This document shows, in pieces, positions 34,712-43,539 of a stretch of 64,000 nt of DNA (position 1 is its first letter; each line of letters starts with the position of its first letter). The position numbers were made by a program, and so were the translations under genes. The DNA comes from an uncultured Oscillospiraceae bacterium (GTDB taxonomy: Bacteria > Bacillota > Clostridia > Oscillospirales > Oscillospiraceae), in assembly GCA_944387015.1 (NCBI GenBank), contig CALXDH010000005.1:23675-87674 (forward strand). Reading direction: 5' to 3'. Under the pieces are notes generated by a model. The model had not been told where the DNA came from, ran no database searches, and was given only the letters and a program-made list of their open reading frames with translations.

Positions 34712-34897
34712 ATGCAGATCAAGATCGACGAGAGCCGGTGCATCGGCTGCGGGATGTGCGCGGCGGCAGTGCCGGAGGTGTTTGCCATCGTGGGCCGGGT
34801 GTCCACGGTAGTGGGCGCACCGGAGAAAAGCCGGGAGAGCCGGGTCTTTGACGCGGCCAACGGCTGTCCGGTGAACGCCATTTCGGCAAAGCGGTGA
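34712..34897 (+). CDS. Single-cluster [4Fe-4S] ferredoxin
   Basis: 61 residues, a small electron carrier. It has CIGCGMCAAAVPEVF (C10, C13, C16) and the fourth ligand in NGCPVNAIS near residue 52, which fits one [4Fe-4S] cluster as in Fer4_13-type ferredoxins, rather than the two clusters of clostridial 2[4Fe-4S] ferredoxins. GGAGGAGACGC precedes the ATG. Own promoter and terminator, so it is monocistronic. A possible partner for Rnf or HydABC in this window, but that is inference. Confidence 0.9.
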   Translation: MQIKIDESRCIGCGMCAAAVPEVFAIVGRVSTVVGAPEKSRESRVFDAANGCPVNAISAKR

Positions 34898-34901
34898 GGA
34901 G

Positions 34902-34929
34902 ACCGGCGGGAGATCCCGCCGGTTTTTTT
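34902..34929 (+). terminator. Terminator of the ferredoxin gene
   Basis: ACCGGCGGG / CCCGCCGGT with an AGAT loop, then seven T. Confidence 0.9.
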
Positions 34930-34940
34930 GGTGGGGACTG

Positions 34941-34969
34941 TTGCAAAACCTGGAAAAGAGGCGTACAAT
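34941..34969 (+). promoter_or_regulatory. Promoter of the thiamine salvage operon
   Basis: TTGCAA (34941-34946), 17 bases, TACAAT (34964-34969), just upstream of the TPP riboswitch. Confidence 0.65.
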
Positions 34970-34982
34970 AAACAGAACTGAA

Positions 34983-35074
34983 CAACGGGGAGTCCGTATT
35001 GCCGGGCTGAGAGGAGACCGCCATGGTCTTTACCCGCGACCTGATTTGGATCATGCCAACGTAGGGAGATAACG
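34983..35074 (+). promoter_or_regulatory. TPP (thi-box) riboswitch
   Basis: All conserved blocks of the TPP aptamer are present in order: CGGGGAGTCC at the 5' side of P1/P2, GGGCTGAGA (35004-35012), ACCCGCGACCTGAT (35032-35045), TGGATCATGCCAACGTAGGGA (35047 on; broken here for length). It binds thiamine pyrophosphate and shuts off expression of the downstream uptake and salvage genes when the vitamin is plentiful. Confidence 0.96.
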
Positions 35075-35078
35075 ACGC

Positions 35079-35125
35079 GCGCCGCAGACTGCCGATCAGG
35101 GTGTCTGCGGCGCTTTGCGCGTTTT
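35079..35125 (+). terminator. Riboswitch expression platform terminator
   Basis: GCGCCGCAGAC (35079-35089) pairs with GTCTGCGGCGC (35103-35113), followed by a T-containing tract and TTTT at 35122. It lies right after the aptamer and 136 bases before thiD, consistent with control by premature termination. The remaining stretch to 35261 shows only the thiD ribosome site AAAAGGAGAAA. Confidence 0.8.
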
Positions 35126-35261
35126 GGGGATTTACAGGAGGTTTTATCCCGGCGCGGGCTTAAAAAACGGGAAATCCGGCCACTGGCCGATTCCGGCGGT
35201 ACATTGGGGGCACCACCTTGTATCGCCTCATAAAACTTCAATGCGAAAAGGAGAAATCAGT

Positions 35262-36059
35262 ATGAAGACAGCATTGACGATCGCTGGAAGCGACTCCAGC
35301 GGAGGCGCCGGCATCCAGGCAGACATCAAGACCATGACGGCCAACGGCGTATTCGCCATGAGCGCCATCACGGCCCTGACTGCCCAGAATACCACCGGCG
35401 TCACAGACATTCTGGAGGCAACGCCCCAGTTCCTGGGTGAGGAACTGGACGCCATTTTCACGGACATATTCCCCGATGCCGTGAAGATCGGCATGGTCTC
35501 CTCTTCCGGCCTCATCGCCGTCATCGCGGACAAGCTGCGCCAGTATGGCGCAAAGCACATCGTGGTGGACCCGGTGATGGTGGCCACCTCCGGGGCAAAG
35601 CTTTTGCGGGACGATGCCATCGCCGTTCTGGAAGAGCAGCTGCTGCCCCTGGCGGCGGTCCTGACCCCCAACATCCCGGAGGCGGAGATCCTCTCCGGCA
35701 TGACCATCCGCAATGCCGCGGACATGGAACAGGCGGCCCGCACCATCAGCGAGCGGTACGGCTGCGCCGTTTTGTGCAAGGGCGGCCATCAGATCAACGA
35801 TGCCGACGACCTGCTCTGGCGGGACGGCGCGGGCAAGTGGTTCCGGGGCCGGCGGATCAACAACCCCAACACCCACGGCACCGGCTGCACCCTCTCCAGC
35901 GCCATCGCCTCCAACCTGGCCAAGGGCTATGATCTGGACGCGTCTGTGGAGCGGGCCAAAGCGTACATCTCCGGCGCGCTGGCGGCGATGCTGGATCTGG
36001 GCAAGGGCAGCGGTCCCATGAATCACATGTTCGCCCTGAGAGGGGAGTTCGTGGAATGA
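35262..36059 (+). CDS. thiD: Hydroxymethylpyrimidine / phosphomethylpyrimidine kinase
   Basis: A 265-residue ribokinase-fold enzyme phosphorylating HMP and HMP-P for thiamine assembly. Motifs: TIAGSDSSGGAGIQADIKT at the substrate site, DPVMVATSG, TPNIPEAEIL and the anion hole THGTGCTLSSAIA. First gene of the TPP-controlled operon; the stop overlaps the next start (ATGA). Confidence 0.97.
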   Translation: MKTALTIAGSDSSGGAGIQADIKTMTANGVFAMSAITALTAQNTTGVTDILEATPQFLGEELDAIFTDIFPDAVKIGMVSSSGLIAVIADKLRQYGAKHIVVDPVMVATSGAKLLRDDAIAVLEEQLLPLAAVLTPNIPEAEILSGMTIRNAADMEQAARTISERYGCAVLCKGGHQINDADDLLWRDGAGKWFRGRRINNPNTHGTGCTLSSAIASNLAKGYDLDASVERAKAYISGALAAMLDLGKGSGPMNHMFALRGEFVE

Positions 36060-36670
36060 TCTCCGCTGTCATCACCGCCGTATTTGCGGTGGTCTATCTA
36101 TTGGCAACGGTGTGGCTGTGCCGGGGGGTGAAGCTCAACGCCCGGGCGCTGTGCCTGGGGGGCGTGATCTGTGCGCTGACGCTGGTGCTGGCCACCATCC
36201 GGATCCCCCTGCCCACCGGCTCCAACATCACCTGCGGCTCCTGGATCCCCCTGATGCTGCTGGCGCTGCTGTACGACTACCGGCTCTCCATGGTGACGGG
36301 CTGGGTGTGCGGGATCCTTGCCATGATCCTGATCCCCGGGTGGCAGGCGGTCCACTGGGCGCAGATCTTCGTGCAGCAGCTGGTGTGCTTCTCCTGCCTG
36401 GGCTACGCCGGCGTCTTCGGCGCCGACAAGCGCTGGAAGGCTGTCTGCGGCATGACGCTGGCGGTGTTCCTGCGGTGCTGCGGCCATGTGCTCAGCGGGG
36501 TGATCTTCTACTCCCAGAACGCCTGGGACGGTTGGGGCGCCTGGGGATACAGCCTGGCCTACAATCTCTCCTCCCGGCTTCCCGAGGGGATCTTGAGCAT
36601 TTTGATCGTATCGCTTCTGCCGCTGGCATTCATGCGGCGGTCCATGATGAAAGAAGGAGGGGCAGCATGA
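36056..36670 (+). CDS. ThiT-type ECF S component, thiamine or precursor uptake
   Basis: 204 residues with about six membrane segments. The order of an N-terminal helix pair, IRIPLPTGSNITCGSWIPLMLL, split, and a segment with WAQIFVQQLVCFSCLGYAG, recalls the thiamine-specific S component ThiT, and the TPP riboswitch plus flanking thiD/tenA support thiamine or its pyrimidine precursor as substrate. It requires a shared EcfAA'T module. It overlaps thiD and tenA by four bases on each side. Confidence 0.8.
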   Translation: MISAVITAVFAVVYLLATVWLCRGVKLNARALCLGGVICALTLVLATIRIPLPTGSNITCGSWIPLMLLALLYDYRLSMVTGWVCGILAMILIPGWQAVHWAQIFVQQLVCFSCLGYAGVFGADKRWKAVCGMTLAVFLRCCGHVLSGVIFYSQNAWDGWGAWGYSLAYNLSSRLPEGILSILIVSLLPLAFMRRSMMKEGGAA

Positions 36671-37329
36671 GCACTGTGGAACGGCTGCTGAACGCAACAG
36701 AGGACATCTGGGCGGGGTATCACGAAAAACCCTTTGTCCAGGGTCTCAAAAACGGTACGCTGGACGTGAAGAAATTCCGGCGCTACATCATTCAGGACTA
36801 TTGGTACCTGATGGACTATACCAAGGTCTTTGCCGTGGGCGTGGCCAAGAGCAAGAGCGTGGAGGTCATGAAGCTCTTCGCCAAGTACATCCAGGCCATC
36901 CTGGACGGCGAGGTCAACGTCCACAACGGCTATATGGCCGACTTCGGCATCACCCAGGAGGAGCTGGACCGGACCCCCATCGCCCAGGACAACCGCTCCT
37001 ATACCTCCTATATGCTCAGCGTGGCCTACAAGGGCGGCGAGGCCGAGGTGCTCACCGCCATCTTCTCCTGCGCGTACAGCTATGAGGTCATCGCCCGCCG
37101 GATCGTGGAAGAGAACCCCGGGGCACCCGACCATCCCCTGTACGGCCGCTGGGTGCGGGGCTACATCACCGACCGCTACACCGGCAACAACGTGATCCTC
37201 AAGGACATGCTGGAGCGCTTGACGGCGGACTACACCGAAGAGCAGCTGCGCTACCTGGAGGAGATTTTCACCGCCTGCTCCCGGTATGAGGCCTCCTTCT
37301 GGGATATGGCCTGGGAGGAGCGCACCTGA
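36667..37329 (+). CDS. tenA: Aminopyrimidine aminohydrolase / thiaminase II TenA
   Basis: A 220-residue all-helical enzyme that salvages degraded thiamine by hydrolysing aminopyrimidines to HMP. Family signatures: PFVQGLKNGTLDVKKFRRYI, QDYWYLMDYTKVFAVG, and FSCAYSYEVIARRI with the active-site Cys expected in the TenA_C subgroup. Fourth-base overlap with the S component gene. It would feed HMP to ThiD. Confidence 0.95.
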   Translation: MSTVERLLNATEDIWAGYHEKPFVQGLKNGTLDVKKFRRYIIQDYWYLMDYTKVFAVGVAKSKSVEVMKLFAKYIQAILDGEVNVHNGYMADFGITQEELDRTPIAQDNRSYTSYMLSVAYKGGEAEVLTAIFSCAYSYEVIARRIVEENPGAPDHPLYGRWVRGYITDRYTGNNVILKDMLERLTADYTEEQLRYLEEIFTACSRYEASFWDMAWEERT

Positions 37330-37376
37330 GAGGTCCGCTCCTTTCGGGAACAGACCTGCGGGAGAAAGGATTGGAT

Positions 37377-38555
37377 ATGAAAAAGACCTCTACTTTCCAA
37401 AACAGTCTCATCTGGTTCGGCGCAGGCGTCTCCCTGGCGGAGATCCTCACCGGTACCAGCTTCGCCCCTCTGGGCATGGCCCGGGGCTTTGCCGCCATTT
37501 TGCTGGGCCACGTCATCGGCTGCGCCCTCTTTTTCCTGGCGGGCCTCATCGGCGGCCGCACCGGCCGCAGCGCCATGGAGACGGTGAAGATGAGCTTCGG
37601 CCAGAAGGGCGGACTGCTCTTTGCCTTTTTGAACGTGCTGCAGCTGCTGGGCTGGACCGCCATCATGATCTATGACGGCGCACTGGCCATCGACGGCATC
37701 TTCAGCGCCGGACACTGGATCTGGTGCCTGGTGATCGGCGGGCTCATCCTGGTGTGGATCCTGGTGGGCATCACCAACCTGGGACTCATCAACAAGATCT
37801 CCATGACGGCCCTCTTCCTTTTGACGCTGGTGCTGTGCAAGGTGATCTTCTTCTCCGGCGCCCCGGTGGGCGGCGATCTGGGAGAGACCATGAGCTTCGG
37901 CGCGGCGGTGGAGCTGGCGGTGGCCATGCCCCTTTCCTGGCTGCCGCTGATCTCCGACTACACCCGGGAGGCGGAAAAGCCCTTCCAGGCCACCCTGGCC
38001 AGCACCCTCACCTACGGCGTGGTGTCCTGCTGGATGTATGTGATCGGCATGGGCGCCGCCATCTACACCGGAGAGTATGACATCGCCCAGATCATGGTGA
38101 AGGCGGGACTGGGCATCGCGGCACTGGTGATCCTGGTGCTCTCCACGGTGACGACAACCTTCCTGGACGCCTGGTCCGCCGGGATCTCCGCCGAGTCCCT
38201 CAGCGGAAAGCTCAACGGCAAGTGGACGGCGGTGGTGGTGACGGTGACGGGCATTGCCGGCGCCATCCTCTTCCCCATGGATGACATCACCGACTTCCTC
38301 TACCTCATCGGCTCCGTGTTCGCTCCCATGATCGCCGTGCAGATCGCCGACCACTTCTTCCTCCGCCGGGACCGCTTTGACGCGGCGTTCGACGGGCGGA
38401 ACCTGGTGATCTGGCTGGTGGGCTTTATCCTCTACCGGCTGCTGATGCATGTGGACATCGTGGTGGGCTACACCCTGGTGGACATGGCGGCCACCGTGGT
38501 GCTGTGCCTGCTGGCGGACGCCGTGCTGGGCCGGCGGGAGCGCACCGCTGCCTGA
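37377..38555 (+). CDS. cytX: CytX-type hydroxymethylpyrimidine permease (NCS1 family)
   Basis: A 392-residue transporter with about 12 membrane segments of the nucleobase:cation symporter-1 family. The CytX group, predicted to import HMP, is identified by the start FQNSLIWFGAGVSLAEILTG and by location in a TPP-riboswitch operon next to tenA and thiD. The ATG at 37377 lies behind GAGAAAGGA. Last gene of the operon. Confidence 0.9.
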   Translation: MKKTSTFQNSLIWFGAGVSLAEILTGTSFAPLGMARGFAAILLGHVIGCALFFLAGLIGGRTGRSAMETVKMSFGQKGGLLFAFLNVLQLLGWTAIMIYDGALAIDGIFSAGHWIWCLVIGGLILVWILVGITNLGLINKISMTALFLLTLVLCKVIFFSGAPVGGDLGETMSFGAAVELAVAMPLSWLPLISDYTREAEKPFQATLASTLTYGVVSCWMYVIGMGAAIYTGEYDIAQIMVKAGLGIAALVILVLSTVTTTFLDAWSAGISAESLSGKLNGKWTAVVVTVTGIAGAILFPMDDITDFLYLIGSVFAPMIAVQIADHFFLRRDRFDAAFDGRNLVIWLVGFILYRLLMHVDIVVGYTLVDMAATVVLCLLADAVLGRRERTAA

Positions 38556-38606
38556 TCGCCTGGGGGCAAGACCTCCCCGGCGAACCGTGATAAAACAACT
38601 TGAAAA

Positions 38607-38655
38607 GCCCGCGGGCTGTCGGAGATCCTCCGGCGGCCTGCGGGCCGTTTTTCTG
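38607..38655 (+). terminator. Terminator of the thiamine salvage operon
   Basis: GCCCGCGGGC pairs with GCCTGCGGGC (one mismatch), enclosing an inner CGGAG/CTCCG stem, followed by GTTTTT. Confidence 0.8.
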
Positions 38656-38835
38656 CTTCTAAAATTGAACAAAATATTTTAAGAAACTTTTAAGCTTTGA
38701 TTTTGCGCAAAAACGATGATTTTTGGCAAAAAAGCACAACAAAAACAATAAGAATTTTTCAGATTAATTTTAGCTTCTTCCCGTATCATGCGACCAGAAC
38801 GTTCCAGAGAAGAACGATGGAAAGGAACCAGTGAC

Positions 38836-40551
38836 ATGAAGGAAGAACGAACAGAGGAACAGCTGTCGGTTGCACAGCCGGCGGAAGAGATTCCCGCCGC
38901 TCCGAAAAAGGGGCGGCTGAAAAAACTGCTCAAAGGGAAAAAGCGCAAATGCCTGGCGCTGCTGCTGGTGGCGGCCATTGTGGCCGGCATTCTGGCAGCC
39001 CGGGGTCTGGGCGGCCAGGAGGCTTCGGCGGAGGCCAGCTACCAGACAGCCGCCGCGGAGAAACGAAACATCACCCGCTCCCTCAGCTCCAGCGGAACAC
39101 TGCAGCCGGCGGACTCCTACACCGTCAGCACCCTGGTCTCCGGCGAGATCCTCAGCGATACGTTTGAAGAGGGAGATCAGGTGGAAGAGGGCCAGCTGCT
39201 CTACACCCTGGATTCCTCCGGCGCCTCCAACAGCCAGACCCAGGCCCGCAACAGCTATACCCAGGCCCAGACCAACTATGAGCAGGCGGTGAAGGCCAAA
39301 TATCCCACTGCGGATATGAGCGGAACGGTCAGCGAGGTCTATGTCAAAAACGGGGATACCGTCAGCGCCGGTACGGAGCTGATGCGGATCGTGGGGGATA
39401 ACAACATCTACCTCACCGGCCTCTTCCCCTATGCCAGTCCCTCCGACTTCTATGTGGGCCAGACCGCCACCATCTACATCAATGGCTTTGCCGGGACCAC
39501 CACCGGCACCGTGACAGCGGTCTCCAGCTCCACGGTTACCACCTCCAACGGTCTGCAGGCGGTGTCCGTCCAGGTGAAGGCCGCCAACCCCGGCCTGGTC
39601 ACTGCGGACTATACCGCCAGCATCTACATCGGAAACTATTCCAGCTACGGTCAGACATCCATCAACCTCAGTGCCTCCAGTGTGGTCACCGCCGAGGCCT
39701 CCGGTAAGGTGACGGGGCTGAGCTGGCTGGCCGGCGACACGATCTCCGAGGGCCAGCGGATCTGCACCATTACCGGTGACAGTGTGGATAACTCCATTGA
39801 AAATGCCAAGATCAGCATGGAGAATGCTCAGTCCTCCCTGGAAAACGCCCAGGAGACCCTGGACGACTACTCCATCACCGCCCCCATCTCCGGTGAGGTG
39901 GTCACCAAGACCGCCAAGGCCGGCGACAAGATCGAGGGCGGTTCCGACGGTACGCTGTGCGTCATTTACGATCTGAGCTACCTGGAGATGACCATGAGCA
40001 TCGACGAACTGGACATCTCCGACGTGGCGGTGGGCCAGGAGGTCCAGATCACCGCCGACGCCGTGGAGGGCACCACCTATACCGGTGTGGTCACCAAGGT
40101 CTCCGTGGCAGGAACCACCTCCGGCGGCATCACCACCTATCCCGTCACGGTCCGGATCGACGAGACTGAAGGACTGCGTCCCGGTATGAATGTGGACGCG
40201 GAGATCATCCTGGAATCCGCCGAAGATGTGCTGGCGATCCCCAGCGGCGCGGTGAACCGGGGCAATACCGTTCTCATCACGGCGGACTCTCCCAGCGCGG
40301 CGAATGCTGTGGACCAGGAGGCTCCCGAGGGCTACGTCTACGTGGAAGTGGAGACCGGCATCAGCGATGACAGTTATACCCAGGTCCTCTCCGGACTGCA
40401 GGAAGGCGACACGGTAGCTTACCTTCAGACCGCTTCCGGCTCCGACGGCATGGCCATGGGTGCTATGGGAATGATGCCCTCCGGCGGTATGGGCGGCATG
40501 AGCGGCGCACCCGGCGGCGGTATGGGCGGCGGACCCGGAGGAGGCTTCTGA
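38836..40551 (+). CDS. Membrane fusion/adaptor protein of a MacAB-like efflux system, apparently duplicated core
   Basis: 571 residues, well above the about 380-400 usual for MacA/YknX adaptors. A basic cytoplasmic N-terminus, one membrane helix (residues about 39-57), then four half-lipoyl motifs: GEILSDTFEEGDQVEEGQLL (about 103), GTVSEVYVKNGDTVSAGTEL (about 163), GKVTGLSWLAGDTISEGQRI (about 290) and GEVVTKTAKAGDKIEGG (about 353), with beta-barrel stretches after the second and fourth and a helical hairpin (NSIENAKISMENAQSSLENA) before the fourth. The tail from about residue 535 is Gly/Met-rich (GGMGGMSGAPGGGMGGG). The ATG at 38836 is preferred (AAAGGA upstream). It links the MacB-like transporter below to the outer surface. 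Confidence 0.85.
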   Translation: MKEERTEEQLSVAQPAEEIPAAPKKGRLKKLLKGKKRKCLALLLVAAIVAGILAARGLGGQEASAEASYQTAAAEKRNITRSLSSSGTLQPADSYTVSTLVSGEILSDTFEEGDQVEEGQLLYTLDSSGASNSQTQARNSYTQAQTNYEQAVKAKYPTADMSGTVSEVYVKNGDTVSAGTELMRIVGDNNIYLTGLFPYASPSDFYVGQTATIYINGFAGTTTGTVTAVSSSTVTTSNGLQAVSVQVKAANPGLVTADYTASIYIGNYSSYGQTSINLSASSVVTAEASGKVTGLSWLAGDTISEGQRICTITGDSVDNSIENAKISMENAQSSLENAQETLDDYSITAPISGEVVTKTAKAGDKIEGGSDGTLCVIYDLSYLEMTMSIDELDISDVAVGQEVQITADAVEGTTYTGVVTKVSVAGTTSGGITTYPVTVRIDETEGLRPGMNVDAEIILESAEDVLAIPSGAVNRGNTVLITADSPSAANAVDQEAPEGYVYVEVETGISDDSYTQVLSGLQEGDTVAYLQTASGSDGMAMGAMGMMPSGGMGGMSGAPGGGMGGGPGGGF

Positions 40552-41291
40552 TGGGCCCTTTGATTGAGTTCCGCCATGTCTGCAAGACCTATCAGATGGG
40601 CGACACATTGATCCGGGCCGCCAATGACATTTCCATGAAGATCGAGCGGGGGGAATTTGTGGCCATCGTGGGCCAGTCCGGCTCCGGCAAGTCCACCTGC
40701 ATGAACATCATCGGCTGCCTGGATGTGCCCACCTCCGGCACCTATCTGCTGGACGGCCAGGATGTGGGCCAGATGAACAAAAACCAGCTGGCAGCCATCC
40801 GCAACAAGATGCTGGGCTTCATTTTCCAGCAGTATAATCTGCTGCCCAAGCTGACGCTGCTGGAAAATGTGGAGGTCCCCCTGATGTACGCCGGCGTTCC
40901 CAAGGCAGAGCGCCGGGAGCGGGCCAAGGTCGCCCTGGAGCTGGTGGGCCTGGGCGACAAGCTGCGCCACAAGCCCATGCAGCTCTCCGGCGGCCAGCAG
41001 CAGCGGGTGTCCATTGCAAGAGCTCTGGCGGGAGAGCCTGCCGTGATTCTGGCCGATGAGCCCACCGGTGCTCTGGACTCCCGCACCGGCCGGGAGGTGC
41101 TGGCCATGCTCCAGGAGCTTCACGCCGCCGGAAATACCGTGGTCCTCATCACCCATGACAACTCCATCGCCGTCCAGGCCCAGCGGATCATCCGGCTGGA
41201 AGACGGCCGGGTGATCTATGACGGCGACGCCAGCGCCCCGGAGGCGGTGGTCACACCGAACCAGGCCGGAAAGGGGATGGGCGTCAAATGA
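40551..41291 (+). CDS. MacB/LolD-type ABC transporter ATPase
   Basis: 246 residues with all ABC motifs: Walker A GQSGSGKST, Q-loop FQQYNLLPKLT, signature LSGGQQQRVSIARAL, Walker B ILADEPTGALD and the switch THD. The highly conserved LDSRTGREVLAMLQEL region places it with MacB/LolD-type mechanotransmission transporters. The start overlaps the adaptor stop by one base, and the stop overlaps the permease start (ATGA). Confidence 0.95.
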   Translation: MGPLIEFRHVCKTYQMGDTLIRAANDISMKIERGEFVAIVGQSGSGKSTCMNIIGCLDVPTSGTYLLDGQDVGQMNKNQLAAIRNKMLGFIFQQYNLLPKLTLLENVEVPLMYAGVPKAERRERAKVALELVGLGDKLRHKPMQLSGGQQQRVSIARALAGEPAVILADEPTGALDSRTGREVLAMLQELHAAGNTVVLITHDNSIAVQAQRIIRLEDGRVIYDGDASAPEAVVTPNQAGKGMGVK

Positions 41292-42487
41292 GTCTCCTCG
41301 AAACCTTTCAGCTGGCCCTGAAAAATATTCTGGGCAGCAAAATGCGCACCTTCCTGACGATGCTGGGCATCATCATCGGCGTGTGCGCGGTGATCGTCAT
41401 CGTGGGCCTTGGCAACGGTATGCAGGGCTATATCGAAAGCCAGTTCGAGGACATGGGCACCGATTCGCTGACCGTGATGATCGTGGGCCGTGGCTCCTCC
41501 CGTTCCGTCTCCGAAGAGCAGATGTATGAAATGGTGGAGGAAAACAGCGACCTGCTCAAGCAGATCTCCCCCACTGTCGCCATGGTAGGCATTTTGAAGA
41601 TCGGCAGCGACAGCATCACGACCACCACCATGACAGGCGTCAGCGAGGACTATTTTTCCATGAAGGGCTATGAGGTGGTCCAGGGCCGGGGGCTCCAGTA
41701 CACCGACATGGAAAACCGGCAGAGGGTCTGCGTGATCGGCCAGTATCTGAACATGGCCTATTTCGGCGGGAACGCCGTGGGCCAGCCCCTGAAGATCGGC
41801 GGCAATACCTTCACCATCGTGGGGGTCATGGACCAGCAGTCCAGTGAGCTGGAAGAGGGCGGCACGGACGACTGCGTCTACCTCCCCTATACCACCGCCT
41901 CCCGGCTCAACTACACCGGGACCATCAGCAGCTATACCATCACGGTCCAGGACAAGGACCGGGTCACAGAGGCAAAGACCCTGGTGGAAAGTGAGCTGTA
42001 TGCCATTTTTGAAGATGACGACGCCTACACCGTCACCAGCATGGCGGAAATGCTGGATACCATGAACGAAATGGTCAACGTCATTATCTATGTCCTAGCT
42101 GCCATCGCGGCCATCTCCCTGGTGGTAGGCGGCATCGGCATCATGAACATCATGCTGGTCTCCGTCACCGAGCGGACCCGGGAGATCGGTATCCGCAAGG
42201 CCTTGGGCGCACGGGAGAGCGTCATCATGCGCCAGTTCGTCATCGAGGCAGCCACCACCTCTTCCCTGGGCGGTATTCTGGGGATCCTCCTGGGCTACGG
42301 CCTCTCCTCCGTGGCCACGGTCGTCATTGCCCGGATCATGCCGGATACGCCCATCACCGTCAGCCCCAGCCTGCTGGCAGTGGTAGTGGCCTTCGGCGTG
42401 TCCACCGGCATCGGCATCGTCTTCGGCTATATCCCCGCCAAGAAGGCAGCAAATCTCAACCCCATCGACGCCCTCCACTACGACTGA
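41288..42487 (+). CDS. MacB-type ABC transporter permease
   Basis: 399 residues: one N-terminal membrane segment (MRTFLTMLGIIIGVCAVIVI), a large extracytoplasmic domain (MacB_PCD-type, about residues 50-250) and three C-terminal segments with the FtsX domain (ISLVVGGIGIMNIMLVSVTE, TREIGIRKALGARESVIMRQF). With the ATPase and adaptor it forms a tripartite exporter of peptides, lipids or drugs; in Firmicutes such systems often export antimicrobial or signal peptides. No two-component or substrate gene adjoins it. Confidence 0.94.
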   Translation: MSLLETFQLALKNILGSKMRTFLTMLGIIIGVCAVIVIVGLGNGMQGYIESQFEDMGTDSLTVMIVGRGSSRSVSEEQMYEMVEENSDLLKQISPTVAMVGILKIGSDSITTTTMTGVSEDYFSMKGYEVVQGRGLQYTDMENRQRVCVIGQYLNMAYFGGNAVGQPLKIGGNTFTIVGVMDQQSSELEEGGTDDCVYLPYTTASRLNYTGTISSYTITVQDKDRVTEAKTLVESELYAIFEDDDAYTVTSMAEMLDTMNEMVNVIIYVLAAIAAISLVVGGIGIMNIMLVSVTERTREIGIRKALGARESVIMRQFVIEAATTSSLGGILGILLGYGLSSVATVVIARIMPDTPITVSPSLLAVVVAFGVSTGIGIVFGYIPAKKAANLNPIDALHYD

Positions 42488-42496
42488 GGGGCAGCA

Positions 42497-42534
42497 AAAA
42501 ACGCAGGAACGGCAAAGCCGTTCCTGCGTTTTTC
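42497..42534 (+). terminator. Terminator of the MacAB-like operon
   Basis: A perfect 17-bp stem AAAAACGCAGGAACGGC and complement with an AAA loop and T tract. Confidence 0.92.
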
Positions 42535-42585
42535 TTGTATTTGGGAAGCCCCGGCGTTCAGCTGGCGGATATGCGGCGCTTAGGG

Positions 42586-43422
42586 TCACGCTTCCTCCGC
42601 CTGGCGACGCATCAGCGCGATCTCCCGGGCATAGCCGGGCAGCTCGTTGGGAGTCTCCAGACAGAAAGGCAGCTCCCGCAGGGCCGGGTGGCGAACCACC
42701 CGGGTCAGGGCCTCCAGGCCGATGCAGCCCTCCCCGATGCACGCGTGCCGGTCCTTCCGGGCACCGGCAGGATTTTTGCTGTCGTTGAGATGGATGGCCT
42801 TGAGCCGGGAGAGGCCGATGACCCGGTCGAACTCCGTCAAGACCCCGTCCAGGTCGCCGATCAGGTCGTACCCGGCGTCGGAGACGTGGCAGGTGTCGAG
42901 ACACACCCCCATCTTCTCCCCCAGCTCCACCCGGTCCAGAATGGCCCGCAGCTCCTCGAACCGGCCGCCCACCTCCGTGCCCTTTCCGGCCATGGTCTCC
43001 AGCAGCACGGTGGTGGACTGGTCGGGGCGGAGGATGGCGTTAAGGCCGTCGGCGATCAGGGCGATGCCGGCGTCGATCCCCTGGCCCACATGGCTGCCGG
43101 GGTGGAAGTTATAGTACTGGCCCGGCAGGTGCTCCAGGCGGCTGAGGTCGTCCGCCATGGTCTCCTGGGCAAAGCGGCGGTTTTTCTCCTCTGCGCCGCA
43201 GAGGTTGAGCGTATAGGGGGCGTGAGCGATGAGCGGGGCAAAGCGGTGTGCCGTCAGCAGCTCCCGCAGCGCCGCCGCGTCCGCGGGGTCCAGGTCCTTG
43301 GCCCGGCTTCCCCGGGGATTGCGGGTGAAAAACTGAAACGTATCCGCCTCCAGTTCCAGTGCCTGACGGCCCATGGCCGCAAAGCCTCGGGAGGCGGAGA
43401 GATGACAGCCGATATGCAGCAT
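42586..43422 (-). CDS. nfo: Deoxyribonuclease IV (endonuclease IV)
   Basis: A 278-residue AP endonuclease with a xylose-isomerase-like TIM barrel and three zinc ions, for base-excision repair. Metal ligands in order: [64 protein letters not shown]. The start at 43422 ([13 protein letters not shown]) has GGAGG upstream; the longer frame to 43536 runs across the terminator of the neighbour. With mutY, a second repair glycosylase-pathway gene in this window. Confidence 0.95.
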   Translation of the reverse strand: MLHIGCHLSASRGFAAMGRQALELEADTFQFFTRNPRGSRAKDLDPADAAALRELLTAHRFAPLIAHAPYTLNLCGAEEKNRRFAQETMADDLSRLEHLPGQYYNFHPGSHVGQGIDAGIALIADGLNAILRPDQSTTVLLETMAGKGTEVGGRFEELRAILDRVELGEKMGVCLDTCHVSDAGYDLIGDLDGVLTEFDRVIGLSRLKAIHLNDSKNPAGARKDRHACIGEGCIGLEALTRVVRHPALRELPFCLETPNELPGYAREIALMRRQAEEA

Positions 43423-43500
43423 AGAAAACCTCCGGTATGCAGATTCTTTTTCTTTACCATACCACAGACCGGGGGAAAAGTCCCGGATAAATGCAACAAG

Positions 43501-43532
43501 GGGCCGGCGGGATCTGATCCCGTCGGCCCCCC
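43501..43532 (-). terminator. Terminator of the small gene upstream of nfo
   Basis: GGGGCCGGCGGGATC and complement pair with one mismatch around a short loop; on the minus strand it is followed by TTGTTGCATTT. Confidence 0.65.
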
Positions 43533-43539
43533 TCAAACG

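Noticed and set aside
37251-38672. A 473-residue minus-strand frame over cytX.
   Set aside because: His/Gln/Gly-rich antisense composition, no ribosome site; the plus strand encodes a 12-segment transporter under a TPP riboswitch.
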